52,377 nt of DNA from Tumebacillus flagellatus. Lineage in GTDB: Bacteria; Bacillota; Bacilli; Tumebacillales; Tumebacillaceae. The notes under the pieces are model-generated. The model was not told the origin of the DNA, did no database searches, and saw only the letters and a program-made list of their open reading frames with translations. The position numbers were made by a program, and so were the translations under genes. The number at the start of each line of letters is the position of its first letter. Positions within the stretch are counted from its first letter, which is position 1. The stretch covers positions 1 to 52,377 of the forward strand of contig NZ_JMIR01000030.1 in NCBI RefSeq assembly GCF_000714935.1. The letters run 5' to 3'. Of the stretch, positions 16,978 through 25,149 are shown in pieces.

Positions 16978-17967
16978 TCACTGCTTTTGAACATCTTGGT
17001 TTATCTGTTCGAGAACCCGTCCTGCGATGAAACGGCGCGCTTGCTCGATCGCCATCTCAAAAGCTCTCGCATTGGAGGAGCCGTGTGCTTTGATCACTGC
17101 ACCGTCGATTCCAAGCAATGGCGCGCCGCCGTACTCGGAGTAGTCGAACGTTTTCTTGAATTGACGCAAACCCGGTTTGAGGATCAGCGCCGCAAGTTTG
17201 GTCAAAGGACCTGCCAAAAACACATCCTTCAACTTATCAAACAGCCCAAGGCCGAATCCTTCGATCAATTTCAACATGTTGTTGCCGGTAAAACCGTCCG
17301 CGACCAGCACGTCGCACTTGTCATGCATCGCCTCGCGCGCTTCGATGTTGCCGACGAAATGAAACGGGCCGTTTTGCAGGAGTTCAAACGCTTCTTTGCG
17401 CAATTTGTCTCCTTTGCCCGGTTCGGCCCCGACGTTGAGCAGCCCGATCCGCGGTTTCGGCAGTCCCAACACTTCCTTGGAGAAAGCGTTTGCCATCAAC
17501 CCGTATTGGAACAGATGCACGGGGTCTGCGTCCATGTTCGCGCCCACGTCGAGCACCAGCATCGCGTTGCCACCGAACGTCGGCCAAATCGAAGCGAGCG
17601 CCGGGCGTTCAATCGAAGGGATGCGCCCGACCACCAGCAAGCCGGCTGCCATCAGCGCGCCGGTGTTGCCGGCGGAAACGAATCCGTCTGCCTGCCCTTC
17701 TTTGACCATGCGGGCTGCGACGACCATGGAAGCGTCTTTCTTACGCCGAACGGAACGAACAGGTTCGTCGTCGGCTGCTATGACTTCTGTTGTATGTACG
17801 ATTTCGACATTCGAGGGTCTCTCGCTGCCCATGCAACGTTTGATGGCCTCTTCGTCGCCGACGAGCACCAACGTCACATCTGCGTGCGCGCGAGCCGCCT
17901 GGAGCGTACCTTCTACGATGGCTTGCGGGGCATGATCGCCGCCCATGGCATCGATCGCGATTCTCAC
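16978..17967 (-). CDS. plsX: Phosphate acyltransferase PlsX
   Basis: PlsX makes acyl-phosphate from acyl-ACP, feeding PlsY in phospholipid synthesis and linking fatty acid to membrane lipid production. The 329-aa protein starts VRIAIDAMGGDHAP, diagnostic of the family, and includes GNTGALMAAGLLV and DVGANMDADPVHL. The GTG at 17965-17967 is chosen because GGAGG lies eight bases upstream; a GTG five codons earlier overlaps that site. It is the second gene after fapR. Confidence 0.97.
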   Translation of the reverse strand: MRIAIDAMGGDHAPQAIVEGTLQAARAHADVTLVLVGDEEAIKRCMGSERPSNVEIVHTTEVIAADDEPVRSVRRKKDASMVVAARMVKEGQADGFVSAGNTGALMAAGLLVVGRIPSIERPALASIWPTFGGNAMLVLDVGANMDADPVHLFQYGLMANAFSKEVLGLPKPRIGLLNVGAEPGKGDKLRKEAFELLQNGPFHFVGNIEAREAMHDKCDVLVADGFTGNNMLKLIEGFGLGLFDKLKDVFLAGPLTKLAALILKPGLRQFKKTFDYSEYGGAPLLGIDGAVIKAHGSSNARAFEMAIEQARRFIAGRVLEQINQDVQKQ

Positions 17968-18000
17968 AGTTGCTACCTCCACTCTGTTGCTGCAAAGATG

Positions 18001-18555
18001 TCACTTGTTCTTGAAGACAACAAACTGCCCTTCGAACACGATGTCGTCACCGACCTTGGTGGTCACGTTCACATGGGCTCGGTCTTCCCGGTTGTCCTGA
18101 ACGACCGCTTTGGAGATCAACCGTTCGCCAAGCTTGACTTGACGGGTAAACCGCACGTCCGCCATCCCGGTCAAAACCACTTCGGCATCGATCACCGAGA
18201 CCGCGAGCGAGTTCGCTTGCGCAAACAAGTGGTGCCCTCTGGCGATTCTCGTGCGGCTGAAAACATGCTCCGGTCCGATCTCCAACATGGAGATGGCGAG
18301 GCGGTTGAGATCAAGTTCGAGCAATTCCCCGATCACCTCGGAAAGCTCCAGTGAACGAACCTTGCCGTAGTTGTGCTCGGCGACTTTCTTGATGCGCTCC
18401 CTGAGCTCCGGGATGCCCAAGGCCAGCCGATCCAAACGGATCGTCTGCACAGAGACTCCGAAGCGCTCCGCCAATTCTTCATCGGTCATGAAGGGCTCCG
18501 TCTCGATCAGCGCGGACAACTCCTGCTGCCTCTGTTTCTTGTTTCTCGCCCTCAT
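18001..18555 (-). CDS. fapR: FapR, malonyl-CoA-responsive repressor of lipid synthesis
   Basis: FapR represses fatty acid and phospholipid genes and releases DNA when it binds malonyl-CoA. The 184-aa protein has an N-terminal DeoR-like helix-turn-helix ([33 protein letters not shown] split over residues 22-55) and a C-terminal hot-dog fold with the effector-site segment [19 protein letters not shown]. The ATG at 18553-18555 matches the B. subtilis start (MRxRNK). A FapR box overlaps its own transcription start, so autoregulation of the whole lipid operon is expected. Confidence 0.97.
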   Translation of the reverse strand: MRARNKKQRQQELSALIETEPFMTDEELAERFGVSVQTIRLDRLALGIPELRERIKKVAEHNYGKVRSLELSEVIGELLELDLNRLAISMLEIGPEHVFSRTRIARGHHLFAQANSLAVSVIDAEVVLTGMADVRFTRQVKLGERLISKAVVQDNREDRAHVNVTTKVGDDIVFEGQFVVFKNK

Positions 18556-18594
18556 CTCCAACCGAACCCCCATGTGTACTAGCTCTGATCTGTT

Positions 18595-18613
18595 TTTAGT
18601 ACCTAGTGCTATT
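18595..18613. promoter_or_regulatory. FapR operator
   Basis: The minus-strand sequence AATAGCACTAGGTACTAAA matches 14 of 19 positions of the FapR box ATTAGTACCTGGTACTAAT that I know from Bacillus. It lies immediately downstream of the -10 element, overlapping the predicted start site, where binding would block initiation. Confidence 0.88.
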
Positions 18614-18616
18614 AGA

Positions 18617-18645
18617 AGTATATAAAAGTACTTCCCGAAATACAA
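18617..18645 (-). promoter_or_regulatory. sigmaA promoter of the fapR lipid operon
   Basis: The minus strand has TTGTAT (18640-18645), a 17-bp spacer and TATACT (18617-18622). It is followed directly by the FapR box. Three TTTTGACG repeats lie further upstream. Confidence 0.75.
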
Positions 18646-18668
18646 CCTAGTTTCCGAGAAATATTTTC

Positions 18669-18709
18669 CGTCAAAAAAAGCGCGAAAAGTGCGTCAAAAT
18701 ACGTCAAAA
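18669..18709 (-). repeat. Three TTTTGACG direct repeats upstream of the fapR promoter
   Basis: On the minus strand, TTTTGACG occurs at 18702-18709, 18692-18699 and 18669-18676. The spacings are 10 and 23 bp, close to one and two helical turns. They lie about 60-95 bp upstream of the predicted fapR start, just past the rpmF terminator. They may be binding sites, or chance in an A/T-tract. Confidence 0.35.
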
Positions 18710-18715
18710 AAATGC

Positions 18716-18748
18716 AAAAAGCAAGTGCTTCTAAGAGCACTTGCTTTT
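18716..18748 (-). terminator. Terminator after rpmF
   Basis: AAAAGCAAGTGCT pairs with AGCACTTGCTTTT around a six-base loop and is followed by T-rich sequence on the minus strand. A second small inverted repeat (CAACTAA/TTAGTTG, 18751-18767) overlaps the rpmF stop. Confidence 0.9.
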
Positions 18749-18760
18749 GACAACTAAGAA

Positions 18761-18937
18761 TTAGTTGTTTTCCACGACCGTGCGGCCTTTGTAGGTGCCG
18801 CAGTTTTTGCAAACGCGGTGAGCCAGCTTCATCTCGTGGCATTGCGGGCACTCAACCATACCCGGCAGGGTCAGTTTGAAGTGGGTGCGGCGCATGCGTT
18901 TACGGGTCTTCGAAGTACGATGTTGCGGTACTGCCAT
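18761..18937 (-). CDS. rpmF: 50S ribosomal protein L32
   Basis: L32 is a small zinc-ribbon protein of the large subunit. The 58-aa product starts [17 protein letters not shown] and retains two CxxC pairs (CPQC and CKNC), so it is the zinc-binding form. The ATG at 18935-18937 follows AAGGAGGTG. It is 41 nt downstream of yceD, the near-universal yceD-rpmF pairing, and is closed by a terminator before fapR. Confidence 0.97.
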   Translation of the reverse strand: MAVPQHRTSKTRKRMRRTHFKLTLPGMVECPQCHEMKLAHRVCKNCGTYKGRTVVENN

Positions 18938-18978
18938 CTCTAAATACACCTCCTTATAATAAAGAAGAGAAGAATGCT

Positions 18979-19503
18979 CTACTTGTCAGACTCAAAAAAT
19001 TTAGCCAGATCCGCTAATCGAGGGTCGATTCGTTCCGTGTTGCACGAACACGTCGTCTCGTTGAGGTTCACACCGCACGACAGGCACAGGCCTTTGCAGT
19101 CCTCTGCGTGCAACGGGGCATACGGCAACGCAAGCGCTACCTCCTGCTCCACAAACGGTGTCAAGTCAAACGCATCACCGACAACCGGGTTGCTTTCTTC
19201 CCCGAGGGAAGCTTCGGCATCGGCAAGCTCGTCCTCCTCAACTTGGACAAACTGCTCGGCAAACGGGACGTGCAGCTCTTCCGAAAAATCAACCAGACAG
19301 CGAGAACAACGGTACGTTGCGGTGGCAGACAGTTTCCCCTCCACCTTCACAACACCTGCTGTCTCCTCTCCGTGCAAGTCCACTTGGACCGGCGACAGAG
19401 AAATCAACTGGCGATTCTCTTTCACCAGGGTCGGCAATTCGACCGACTCCTGAATATCAACACCATTGGTGCTTTCGCGCAAGTCACGCCAACGCAGTTT
19501 CAA
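18979..19503 (-). CDS. yceD: YceD family protein (DUF177)
   Basis: This 174-aa protein of the DUF177/YceD family is found next to rpmF throughout bacteria and is linked to 23S rRNA or large-subunit maturation; the exact role is unsettled. It contains a CSRC pair (about residue 64-67) and a C-terminal CKGLCLSCG plus CSC cluster, so metal binding is likely. The start is TTG at 19501-19503 ([11 protein letters not shown]), because GAGGTGA is correctly placed; longer readings run into the promoter. It is transcribed from the divergent promoter shared with tmcAL. Confidence 0.9.
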   Translation of the reverse strand: MKLRWRDLRESTNGVDIQESVELPTLVKENRQLISLSPVQVDLHGEETAGVVKVEGKLSATATYRCSRCLVDFSEELHVPFAEQFVQVEEDELADAEASLGEESNPVVGDAFDLTPFVEQEVALALPYAPLHAEDCKGLCLSCGVNLNETTCSCNTERIDPRLADLAKFFESDK

Positions 19504-19531
19504 CGATATCACCTCGTAAGCAACAGAGTTC

Positions 19532-19560
19532 ATTATAGCTAGGAGTTGGCAAATTGTCAA
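19532..19560 (-). promoter_or_regulatory. Perfect consensus sigmaA promoter for yceD-rpmF
   Basis: The minus strand has TTGACA (19555-19560), a 17-bp spacer and TATAAT (19532-19537), all 12 consensus bases. Its -35 shares five base pairs with the -35 of the divergent tmcAL promoter. Confidence 0.92.
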
Positions 19561-19582
19561 TAAAGAGGTTGCTTGCTATAAT
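19554..19582 (+). promoter_or_regulatory. sigmaA promoter for tmcAL
   Basis: The plus strand has TTGTCA (19554-19559), a 17-bp spacer and TATAAT (19577-19582). The -35 is the complement of the yceD -35 shifted by one base, so two RNA polymerases cannot occupy both promoters at once. Confidence 0.9.
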
Positions 19583-19624
19583 GAAGCCTGTTGGAATCGT
19601 CTCTCAAGACAGGAGGAAACGCCC

Positions 19625-20857
19625 ATGCACGTCACCGGCGTGATTGTCGAATACAATCCCATGCACAACGGGCATCTCTACCATGTGGAACAATCCCGGC
19701 TCCAAACGGGGGCCGACGCGATCGTCGCCGTGATGAGCGGGCACTTTCTGCAGCGCGGCGAACCCGCCATCGTCAACAAGTGGGCACGCGCCCGGATGGC
19801 GTTGCAGCAAGGGGTGGACTTGGTGCTGGAGCTGCCCGTTGCCTATTCGACACAAAGCGCAACGTTGTTTGCTTATGGCTCGGTTGCGGTGCTGGATGCG
19901 CTCGGCGCTGTCGACTCGCTCTGCTTTGGCAGCGAGAGCGGCGAGATCGAATCTCTCAATCGGCTCTGCTCCATCATAGTCGATGAACCCCCGCTTCTGC
20001 AATCCTACATTCAGTCCGAATTGCAAAAAGGGGTCTCCTACCCGCGCGCAACCGGTGCCGCGCTCGTCCGTTACGCAGAAGGCGAGCCGGAGTTGGACGA
20101 GCGTGTGGTCGGGCAGCCCAACAACATGTTGGGGCTGGAATACCTGGCAGCTCTGCGCCGTTTGGATTCGTCGATCCAGCCTGCGACGATCACGCGCATC
20201 GCCGCCGGATACAATGAGGAAAAAATCACCCATCCCAAGATCGCCAGCGCCACCGCCATTCGCAAAGCGACGCTGGAGCGCGGCATTGAGACGGCAGAAG
20301 CACTGTTGCCGGAGCTGTCCTATCAGATCTTGCGCGAGGAATTCGCCGCCGGGCGCGGTCCGATGCGCTGGGAGAACTTCCGGCAACCGCTGTTTACGCT
20401 GTTGCACCGCGCCGCTCCGGAGAGTTTGGCGGAATTTGTCGGTGTGGATGAAGGGTTGGAAGCGCGCTTGATCGAAGCCGCCCGGCGGGTGGACACGGTG
20501 CAGGAGTTGATCGCCTACGCCAAGACCAAGCGGTACACGTGGACCAAGATTCAGCGGGCGTTGACGTCGATCCTGCTCGGCTTCACCCGCGAGGAACAGG
20601 CGGCGTTGCCGGCGGACGGGCGGCCGGACTACATACGCGTGCTCGGGTTTAACGAGCGGGGGCGGGACGTGTTGCGCAAAGCTTCCGCCCGCGCTGTCGT
20701 ACCTATTCTCACCAAGATGCCCCGCGAGCAATCGCAATCTCCGATGCTCCAGTTGGACCTGCGGGCGACCCGCATCTATTCGCAAGGGTACGCGCACGCG
20801 CAGCCGGGGGCGGCGCTGTGGGATTACACCACTCCTGTCCAACGCATACAAAACTAG
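19625..20857 (+). CDS. tmcAL: tRNA(Met) cytidine acetate ligase TmcAL
   Basis: TmcAL (YlbM) uses acetate and ATP to make N4-acetylcytidine at the wobble position of elongator tRNA-Met. The 410-aa protein has the nucleotidyltransferase motif VEYNPMHNGH (residues 8-17) and the downstream helical domain with SATAIRKATLERG-type sequence (SATAIRK near residue 205). The ATG follows GACAGGAGG. Unlike B. subtilis, where ylbM and ylbN are colinear with ylbL, it is here on the plus strand, divergent from yceD and convergent with rluF. Confidence 0.95.
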   Translation: MHVTGVIVEYNPMHNGHLYHVEQSRLQTGADAIVAVMSGHFLQRGEPAIVNKWARARMALQQGVDLVLELPVAYSTQSATLFAYGSVAVLDALGAVDSLCFGSESGEIESLNRLCSIIVDEPPLLQSYIQSELQKGVSYPRATGAALVRYAEGEPELDERVVGQPNNMLGLEYLAALRRLDSSIQPATITRIAAGYNEEKITHPKIASATAIRKATLERGIETAEALLPELSYQILREEFAAGRGPMRWENFRQPLFTLLHRAAPESLAEFVGVDEGLEARLIEAARRVDTVQELIAYAKTKRYTWTKIQRALTSILLGFTREEQAALPADGRPDYIRVLGFNERGRDVLRKASARAVVPILTKMPREQSQSPMLQLDLRATRIYSQGYAHAQPGAALWDYTTPVQRIQN

Positions 20858-20862
20858 CATCG

Positions 20863-20900
20863 AAAAAAGCACCTGACCGAATGTGGCCAGGTGCTTTTTT
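20863..20900. terminator. Bidirectional terminator between tmcAL and rluF
   Basis: AAAAAAGCACCTG (20863-20875) pairs with CAGGTGCTTTTTT (20888-20900). A-run and T-run on either side allow termination in both directions. Its right edge abuts the rluF stop codon. Confidence 0.92.
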
Positions 20901-21970
20901 TATCGGCGTTTGCCCGGTTTGGCAGGTGCGCCGGAACGACCCTGAGGGTTGCGCCCGCCCGGCGATCCTCCCTGCCCCTGACGGCCCGGACGACCGCCCT
21001 GCTGTCCGCCGCGGTTCCCTTGGAACGAGCGGTCTCCCTGCTGTCCGCCGCGGTTCCCCTGGAACGAGCGGTCTCCCTGCTGTCCGCCGCGGTTCCCTTG
21101 CCCGCCGCGCGCGGGTTGTTCCGCCCCGCGATCCCATCGTTCCGGGGTGCCGGGTTTGGAGGCGTTGCTGCGGCTTTTCGGGGTTTGGTTCGGCTTCAGT
21201 TGACGGCGGGAGGTCTTTTTTACCGGTGCAGGCGGAACGTAGGCCGATTTCGGCTTGGCGATCTCCCGCTCCGGCTGGTAGTCGAGCGTCTCAAACAGCT
21301 CTTTCATCTCCGCTTCCGTCAAGTTGCGGTACTGCCCCTTCTCCAGCGACCCGAGGTGAATGTTCATCACCCGCACCCGCTGCAACTTCCGCACTTCATA
21401 CCCCAGCGCTTCACACATCCGGCGAATCTGACGGTTCAAGCCCTGCGTGAGCACGATGCGAAACACCCGCTCCCCCTCTTGCGTCACTTTCGCCGGGAGT
21501 GTCTTCTGCCCCAAAATCCGCACACCGTTCGACATGGAGCGCAGAAACGCCGGCGTCAACGGCTTGTCCACCGACACGATGTACTCTTTCTCATGCTTGC
21601 CTTCCTTGCGCAAAATCAAATTCACGATGTCACCGTCGTTGGTCAAGAGAATCAAACCTTCCGATTCCTTGTCCAACCGCCCGATCGGGAAGATGCGCTC
21701 ACGATGCGCCACAAAATCCACGATGTTTCCCGGCACCTCCGGGTCGGTCGTCGAGACGACGCCCGACGGCTTGTTCAGTGCCAGATAAACCAGCGCCGGC
21801 TTCTTGATGGCGATCGGCTTCCCGTTGATGCGAACATCATCGTCCTCTTCCACGGTGCTGCCCAGTTCCGCCACCCGCCCGTTAATCGTGACCCGCCGTT
21901 TGGCAATCAGCTGGTCCACTTCGCGCCGGGAACAATACCCCGTTTCCGCGATATACTTGTTAATTCTCAT
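20900..21970 (-). CDS. rluF: RluF-type pseudouridine synthase with Gly/Gln/Arg-rich repeat tail
   Basis: The 356-aa protein has an N-terminal S4 RNA-binding domain (MRINKYIAETGYCSRRE), a catalytic domain with GRLDKESEGLILLTND (the Asp nucleophile in GRLDK, about residue 103), and the RluF/RluB segment GLNRQIRRMCEALGYE. By family it isomerises uridine near position 2604 of 23S rRNA. Residues from about 240 on are an unstructured basic extension with repeats of GNRGGQQGDRSFQ and ending PAKPGKRR, not seen in short homologues. The ATG at 21968-21970 follows GTGAGGG. It is inserted between ylbL and tmcAL. Confidence 0.85.
   Translation of the reverse strand: MRINKYIAETGYCSRREVDQLIAKRRVTINGRVAELGSTVEEDDDVRINGKPIAIKKPALVYLALNKPSGVVSTTDPEVPGNIVDFVAHRERIFPIGRLDKESEGLILLTNDGDIVNLILRKEGKHEKEYIVSVDKPLTPAFLRSMSNGVRILGQKTLPAKVTQEGERVFRIVLTQGLNRQIRRMCEALGYEVRKLQRVRVMNIHLGSLEKGQYRNLTEAEMKELFETLDYQPEREIAKPKSAYVPPAPVKKTSRRQLKPNQTPKSRSNASKPGTPERWDRGAEQPARGGQGNRGGQQGDRSFQGNRGGQQGDRSFQGNRGGQQGGRPGRQGQGGSPGGRNPQGRSGAPAKPGKRR
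21002..21099. repeat. 39-bp tandem repeat (2.5 copies) inside rluF
   Basis: Two full 39-bp units (21002-21040 and 21041-21079, one base difference) and a 20-bp partial unit (21080-21099) encode 13-aa repeats of GNRGGQQGDRSFQ. The near identity at DNA level suggests recent expansion, and copy number may vary between strains. Confidence 0.92.
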
Positions 21971-22000
21971 GCTGTCATCCCTCACGAGTGAGACTTTTCC

Positions 22001-23086
22001 TTACTTCTTATCCGGCAAGCTGTGCAGATAGTCGATCGCCTCTTGCATCGTCTTGACCGAGACGATCTTCATCTTGCTGCCGATCTTCTCGGCTTCCTGC
22101 TTCGCCACCTTGGTGTTGTCATCGGTCGGCAACACATCGGCCGGCGCAAAAAAGATCTCCGCCCCCGCCTTATCCGCCGCTACGATCTTGTGCTGGATGC
22201 CGCCGATCTGCCCGACGTTGCCGTCGATGTCGATCGTGCCGGTTCCTGCGATGTGATACCCCTTGGTCAGATCGCCCGCCGTCAACTGGCTGTAAATCTC
22301 CAGCGAGAACATCAGCCCCGCCGACGGCCCGCCGATGTCTTCGGCATGAATCTGCACCTCGCGCGGCGGCTTAATCTTCATCTCGTTCTCCGGATACACC
22401 CCGAACCCGACCCGATGTTGCGCTTTCGGGTCGTTCGGATCGGTCAAATCCATCAGCGGAATCTTCGCTTCCTTCTGCTCTTGCTTGTCTTTGTTAGTAC
22501 GGGTGAACTTCACGTCCACTTCGTCGCCGACTTTTTTCGTGGAGTTGATGTATTGAATCAGGTCGTCCGATTTCGCGACCGGCTTCCCGTCGACTTCGGT
22601 GATCACATCGCCCACTTGCAAAACGCCCGCCGCTTTGGAGTTCTCCACGATGCTGCGAACAAACACGCCGTCATACGTCGTGTCCACCGCCAAGCCCGCC
22701 GCTTTGAATCCGGAAATCACCGCGTATTGCTGCGACGAATCCATCATGTGCTTCAACAGCCGGTCATACTCGTTGTCCGACAAGTTGCCGCGCACATCCT
22801 CTTCTTTTTTGATCTCCGTGTTCGGCCAGATGTATCCATACGCCAAGTAGTATATGTTCGAAGCCTGCATCGAGAGCACCGTCGTCAGCATCAGGTCGCC
22901 TTTTTCGTCCTTGTCCCCGCCCTGCACGGACACTTTCGGAGCCAAGACTTCCGCCGTGCCCGGCTGGTACAAGTAATACGGCGTCGGGATGAGGAAAGAC
23001 GCGGCGATCACCACGGTAACCAACGCGCCTGTGATGTTTTTGCGGGTCCAGTAGCGGCGAGGCTGTTTGTCAGGATGTTGTGACAT
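22001..23086 (-). CDS. ylbL: YlbL/SepM-family PDZ-domain Lon-like protease
   Basis: This 361-aa membrane-anchored serine protease has an N-terminal membrane segment (residues 18-40, ALVTVVIAASFLIP), a PDZ domain (about 130-205, with GVFVRSIVENSKAAG and GDVITEVDGKPV), and a C-terminal Lon-type catalytic domain with Ser in GGPSAGLMFSLE and Lys in IVAADKAGA. B. subtilis YlbL is linked to turnover of the cell-division inhibitor YneA. The ATG at 23084-23086 follows GGAAGGGG. Its start overlaps the ylbK end by 17 bp. Confidence 0.93.
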   Translation of the reverse strand: MSQHPDKQPRRYWTRKNITGALVTVVIAASFLIPTPYYLYQPGTAEVLAPKVSVQGGDKDEKGDLMLTTVLSMQASNIYYLAYGYIWPNTEIKKEEDVRGNLSDNEYDRLLKHMMDSSQQYAVISGFKAAGLAVDTTYDGVFVRSIVENSKAAGVLQVGDVITEVDGKPVAKSDDLIQYINSTKKVGDEVDVKFTRTNKDKQEQKEAKIPLMDLTDPNDPKAQHRVGFGVYPENEMKIKPPREVQIHAEDIGGPSAGLMFSLEIYSQLTAGDLTKGYHIAGTGTIDIDGNVGQIGGIQHKIVAADKAGAEIFFAPADVLPTDDNTKVAKQEAEKIGSKMKIVSVKTMQEAIDYLHSLPDKK

Positions 23087-23876
23087 CGGAGTAAGCCCCT
23101 TCCTTCCAGTCATCTATGGTGCTGCGAATCAACTCCGCCACCCGCTCGGTGGCTTCGCGGCCCAAGCGAACCGCTTCGTCGATCTGCGTAAAAGCCGTCG
23201 AGGAGATGTGTCCGACATCCGGGCGGATCACGAGGTCGGCATCGAGCATCCGCGAGCGCAAAATCTCCCGCTCCATGATCTCAATCGACTGAAAGATCAC
23301 GTCAAAAATGCTCTTCACCTGCGTCTCGCGATCAAACAAGCCCACATCCACCGCGATGACGATGTCCGCGCCCATCTCGCGCGCGACATGAATCGGCACG
23401 CGGTCGATGACGCCGCCGTCGATGAGCAGCCGCCCTTGGTAGCGGTGCGGAATGAAGATGCCGGGGATCGAAATGCTCGCCCGAACCGCCTGATCGATCG
23501 GACCCTCGCGAAACACGACCCGCTCGCCCCGCTCCACGTCGGTGGCGACGATGGCAAGCGGCACGCGCAAGTCTTCGATGTTCTGCCCCTTGGTCAAAAA
23601 ACGCACCATCTCCATGATCCGCGTGCCGTTGACAAAACCCATCTTCGGCACCGTAAAATCAATCCAATGGCGGCGTTTCAAGTTGACGGCTAGCTGTTCG
23701 AGATACTTGGTATCCATCCCGTTGCAATAAAAGGCCCCCACCATCGATCCCATCGAACTCCCGGCGATGGAAGCGATCTCGATGCCCATCTTCTCCAACA
23801 CCTGCAACACGCCGACATGAGCAAATCCTCTCGCCCCGCCGGCTCCAAGCGCCAACCCGATCCTTGGTTTCCGCAC
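23070..23876 (-). CDS. ylbK: Patatin-like phospholipase YlbK
   Basis: The 268-aa patatin-family hydrolase has the glycine-rich oxyanion region LGAGGARGFAHVG (residues 9-21), nucleophile Ser41 in GSSMG, and the dyad aspartate in LLIDGGVIDRVP. The natural substrate is unknown; lipid acyl hydrolysis is inferred from the family. The GTG at 23874-23876 is preferred because GGAGGGGAG lies just upstream. It lies between coaD and ylbL; in B. subtilis ylbJ sits between coaD and ylbK, and it is missing here. Confidence 0.92.
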   Translation of the reverse strand: MRKPRIGLALGAGGARGFAHVGVLQVLEKMGIEIASIAGSSMGSMVGAFYCNGMDTKYLEQLAVNLKRRHWIDFTVPKMGFVNGTRIMEMVRFLTKGQNIEDLRVPLAIVATDVERGERVVFREGPIDQAVRASISIPGIFIPHRYQGRLLIDGGVIDRVPIHVAREMGADIVIAVDVGLFDRETQVKSIFDVIFQSIEIMEREILRSRMLDADLVIRPDVGHISSTAFTQIDEAVRLGREATERVAELIRSTIDDWKEGAYSDVTTS

Positions 23877-23940
23877 AGGTCTCCCCTCCTCGCGCAAGGC
23901 TTTGGTTTTCTCTGCTGTCTTCTATGTAGGTAGGTACGTC

Positions 23941-24426
23941 TCAGTTCATCAATTCAAACTTCGCCCGCATCGCCGTCTCGACATGCGACGGGACGAGGTC
24001 GGACACCGGGCCGCCGTGGCGCGCGATTTCCTTGACGATGCTCGACGACAGATAGGAATGCTTCTGCGACGTCGGCATGAACAGCGTCTCCGCCTCTTCG
24101 TACATCTGACGGTTGAGAGCGGCCATTTGCAACTCCGATTCAAAGTCCGAAACGAAGCGCAGCCCTTTGATGATCGCGCTCGCCCCTTTGCGTTGTGCGT
24201 AGTTGACGAGCAGGCCCGGGAACGAATCCACTTCCACGTTCGGCAGGTGCTTGACCGCTTCCCGGATCAAGTCTTTGCGCTCCTCTTCCGTGAACAACGG
24301 GTTCTTATGCGGGTTGACCATCACGGCCACGATCAGCTTGTCAAAAATCTTCGAACTGCGCTCGACGATGTCCAGATGACCCAAAGTCAACGGATCAAAC
24401 GAGCCCGGATAAATGGCGATCTTCAT
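23941..24426 (-). CDS. coaD: Phosphopantetheine adenylyltransferase CoaD
   Basis: CoaD performs the fourth step of CoA synthesis, adenylating 4'-phosphopantetheine. The 161-aa protein begins [17 protein letters not shown] with the nucleotidyltransferase TxGH motif, and has the family segments [16 protein letters not shown] and [13 protein letters not shown]. The ATG at 24424-24426 starts the conserved core. It overlaps rsmD by 32 bp, and AAGGAG lies inside rsmD. A separate coaBC gene in the window performs earlier CoA steps. Confidence 0.97.
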   Translation of the reverse strand: MKIAIYPGSFDPLTLGHLDIVERSSKIFDKLIVAVMVNPHKNPLFTEEERKDLIREAVKHLPNVEVDSFPGLLVNYAQRKGASAIIKGLRFVSDFESELQMAALNRQMYEEAETLFMPTSQKHSYLSSSIVKEIARHGGPVSDLVPSHVETAMRAKFELMN

Positions 24427-25027
24427 CTGTTTCTGCATCTCCTTCTGCTCCTGCTTCTCCAGTTTCTGCTGCTTCCAGTTCATAAAAACTGATCCCGATC
24501 TCCCCGTACTCCGCCAGCCGCCAGCGTGACAATTTTCCATACGCGTCGGGCAACTTGACGTCTGCGGCATGTTCCGCAATCACATACGCCCGCGGCTCCA
24601 AGAGATCCAACTCTTGCATTTTCAAGATCAATTCCTCATAAAGCCCGGTCAATTTATAAGGAGGGTCCAAAAAGACCAGATCAAACTTCATTCCGCGCGC
24701 CGCCAGCGCATCGAGCGCGCGCCGTGCGTCGTTTTTGAAGATCTCGGCGCGGGCTTGGCTGATCCCAAGCGTTCGCGCGTTCTCGCGGACAACGGAAATC
24801 GCTCGGTGATCCGAGTCGATAAAAACCGCCTTCTCAATGCCCCTCGACAACGCTTCCAGCCCCAATCCGCCGGTTCCGGCGAACAAGTCCAGCGCGGTGC
24901 CGCCTTCAAAGTACGGGCCGATGATGTTAAACATGGATTCTTTGACTTTATCGGTCGTCGGGCGCGTGTTCTGGCCCGGCACTGCGGCCAGCCGTCTGCC
25001 GCGAAACTCTCCTGAGATCACACGCAT
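24395..25027 (-). CDS. rsmD: 16S rRNA (guanine-966-N2)-methyltransferase RsmD
   Basis: RsmD methylates G966 of 16S rRNA. The 210-aa protein has the SAM-binding [18 protein letters not shown] (about residues 45-62) and the catalytic LDPPY (about 121-125). The C-terminal 20 residues are an acidic Glu/Ala/Gly tail that runs over the start of coaD. It corresponds to ylbH of B. subtilis; csfG lies on its upstream side on the opposite strand, as at the B. subtilis ylbG-ylbH locus. Confidence 0.96.
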   Translation of the reverse strand: MRVISGEFRGRRLAAVPGQNTRPTTDKVKESMFNIIGPYFEGGTALDLFAGTGGLGLEALSRGIEKAVFIDSDHRAISVVRENARTLGISQARAEIFKNDARRALDALAARGMKFDLVFLDPPYKLTGLYEELILKMQELDLLEPRAYVIAEHAADVKLPDAYGKLSRWRLAEYGEIGISFYELEAAETGEAGAEGDAETDEDRHLSGLV

Positions 25028-25050
25028 GCTGAATTCAACTCCTCGTCCTT

Positions 25051-25080
25051 ACTTTACCATAGAACGCCAATCCACTCCAA
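25051..25080 (-). promoter_or_regulatory. sigmaA-type promoter for rsmD-coaD
   Basis: The minus strand has TTGGAG (25075-25080), an 18-bp spacer and TAAAGT (25051-25056) preceded by TGG, an extended -10. The predicted start is close to the rsmD ATG, leaving a short leader with GAGGAG. Confidence 0.6.
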
Positions 25081-25113
25081 CTTCAGGCAAACGAAGAAAT
25101 TTTTTCGCGCCCT

Positions 25114-25143
25114 GTATAACAAGCCGTCCCCCCGGTCATGCTA
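25114..25143 (+). promoter_or_regulatory. sigmaF/sigmaG promoter of the CsfG-like RNA
   Basis: GTATA (25114-25118), an 18-bp spacer and CATGCTA (25137-25143) fit the forespore consensus GHATR-N18-CATNHTA at every position. The predicted start, near 25150, coincides with the first base of the 5' hairpin. Confidence 0.75.
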
Positions 25144-25149
25144 GAGATA

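Noticed and set aside
18646-18715. TTGACG motifs as -35 elements of extra fapR promoters
   Set aside because: None has a -10-like hexamer at 16-19 bp; only the TTGTAT/TATACT pair fits.
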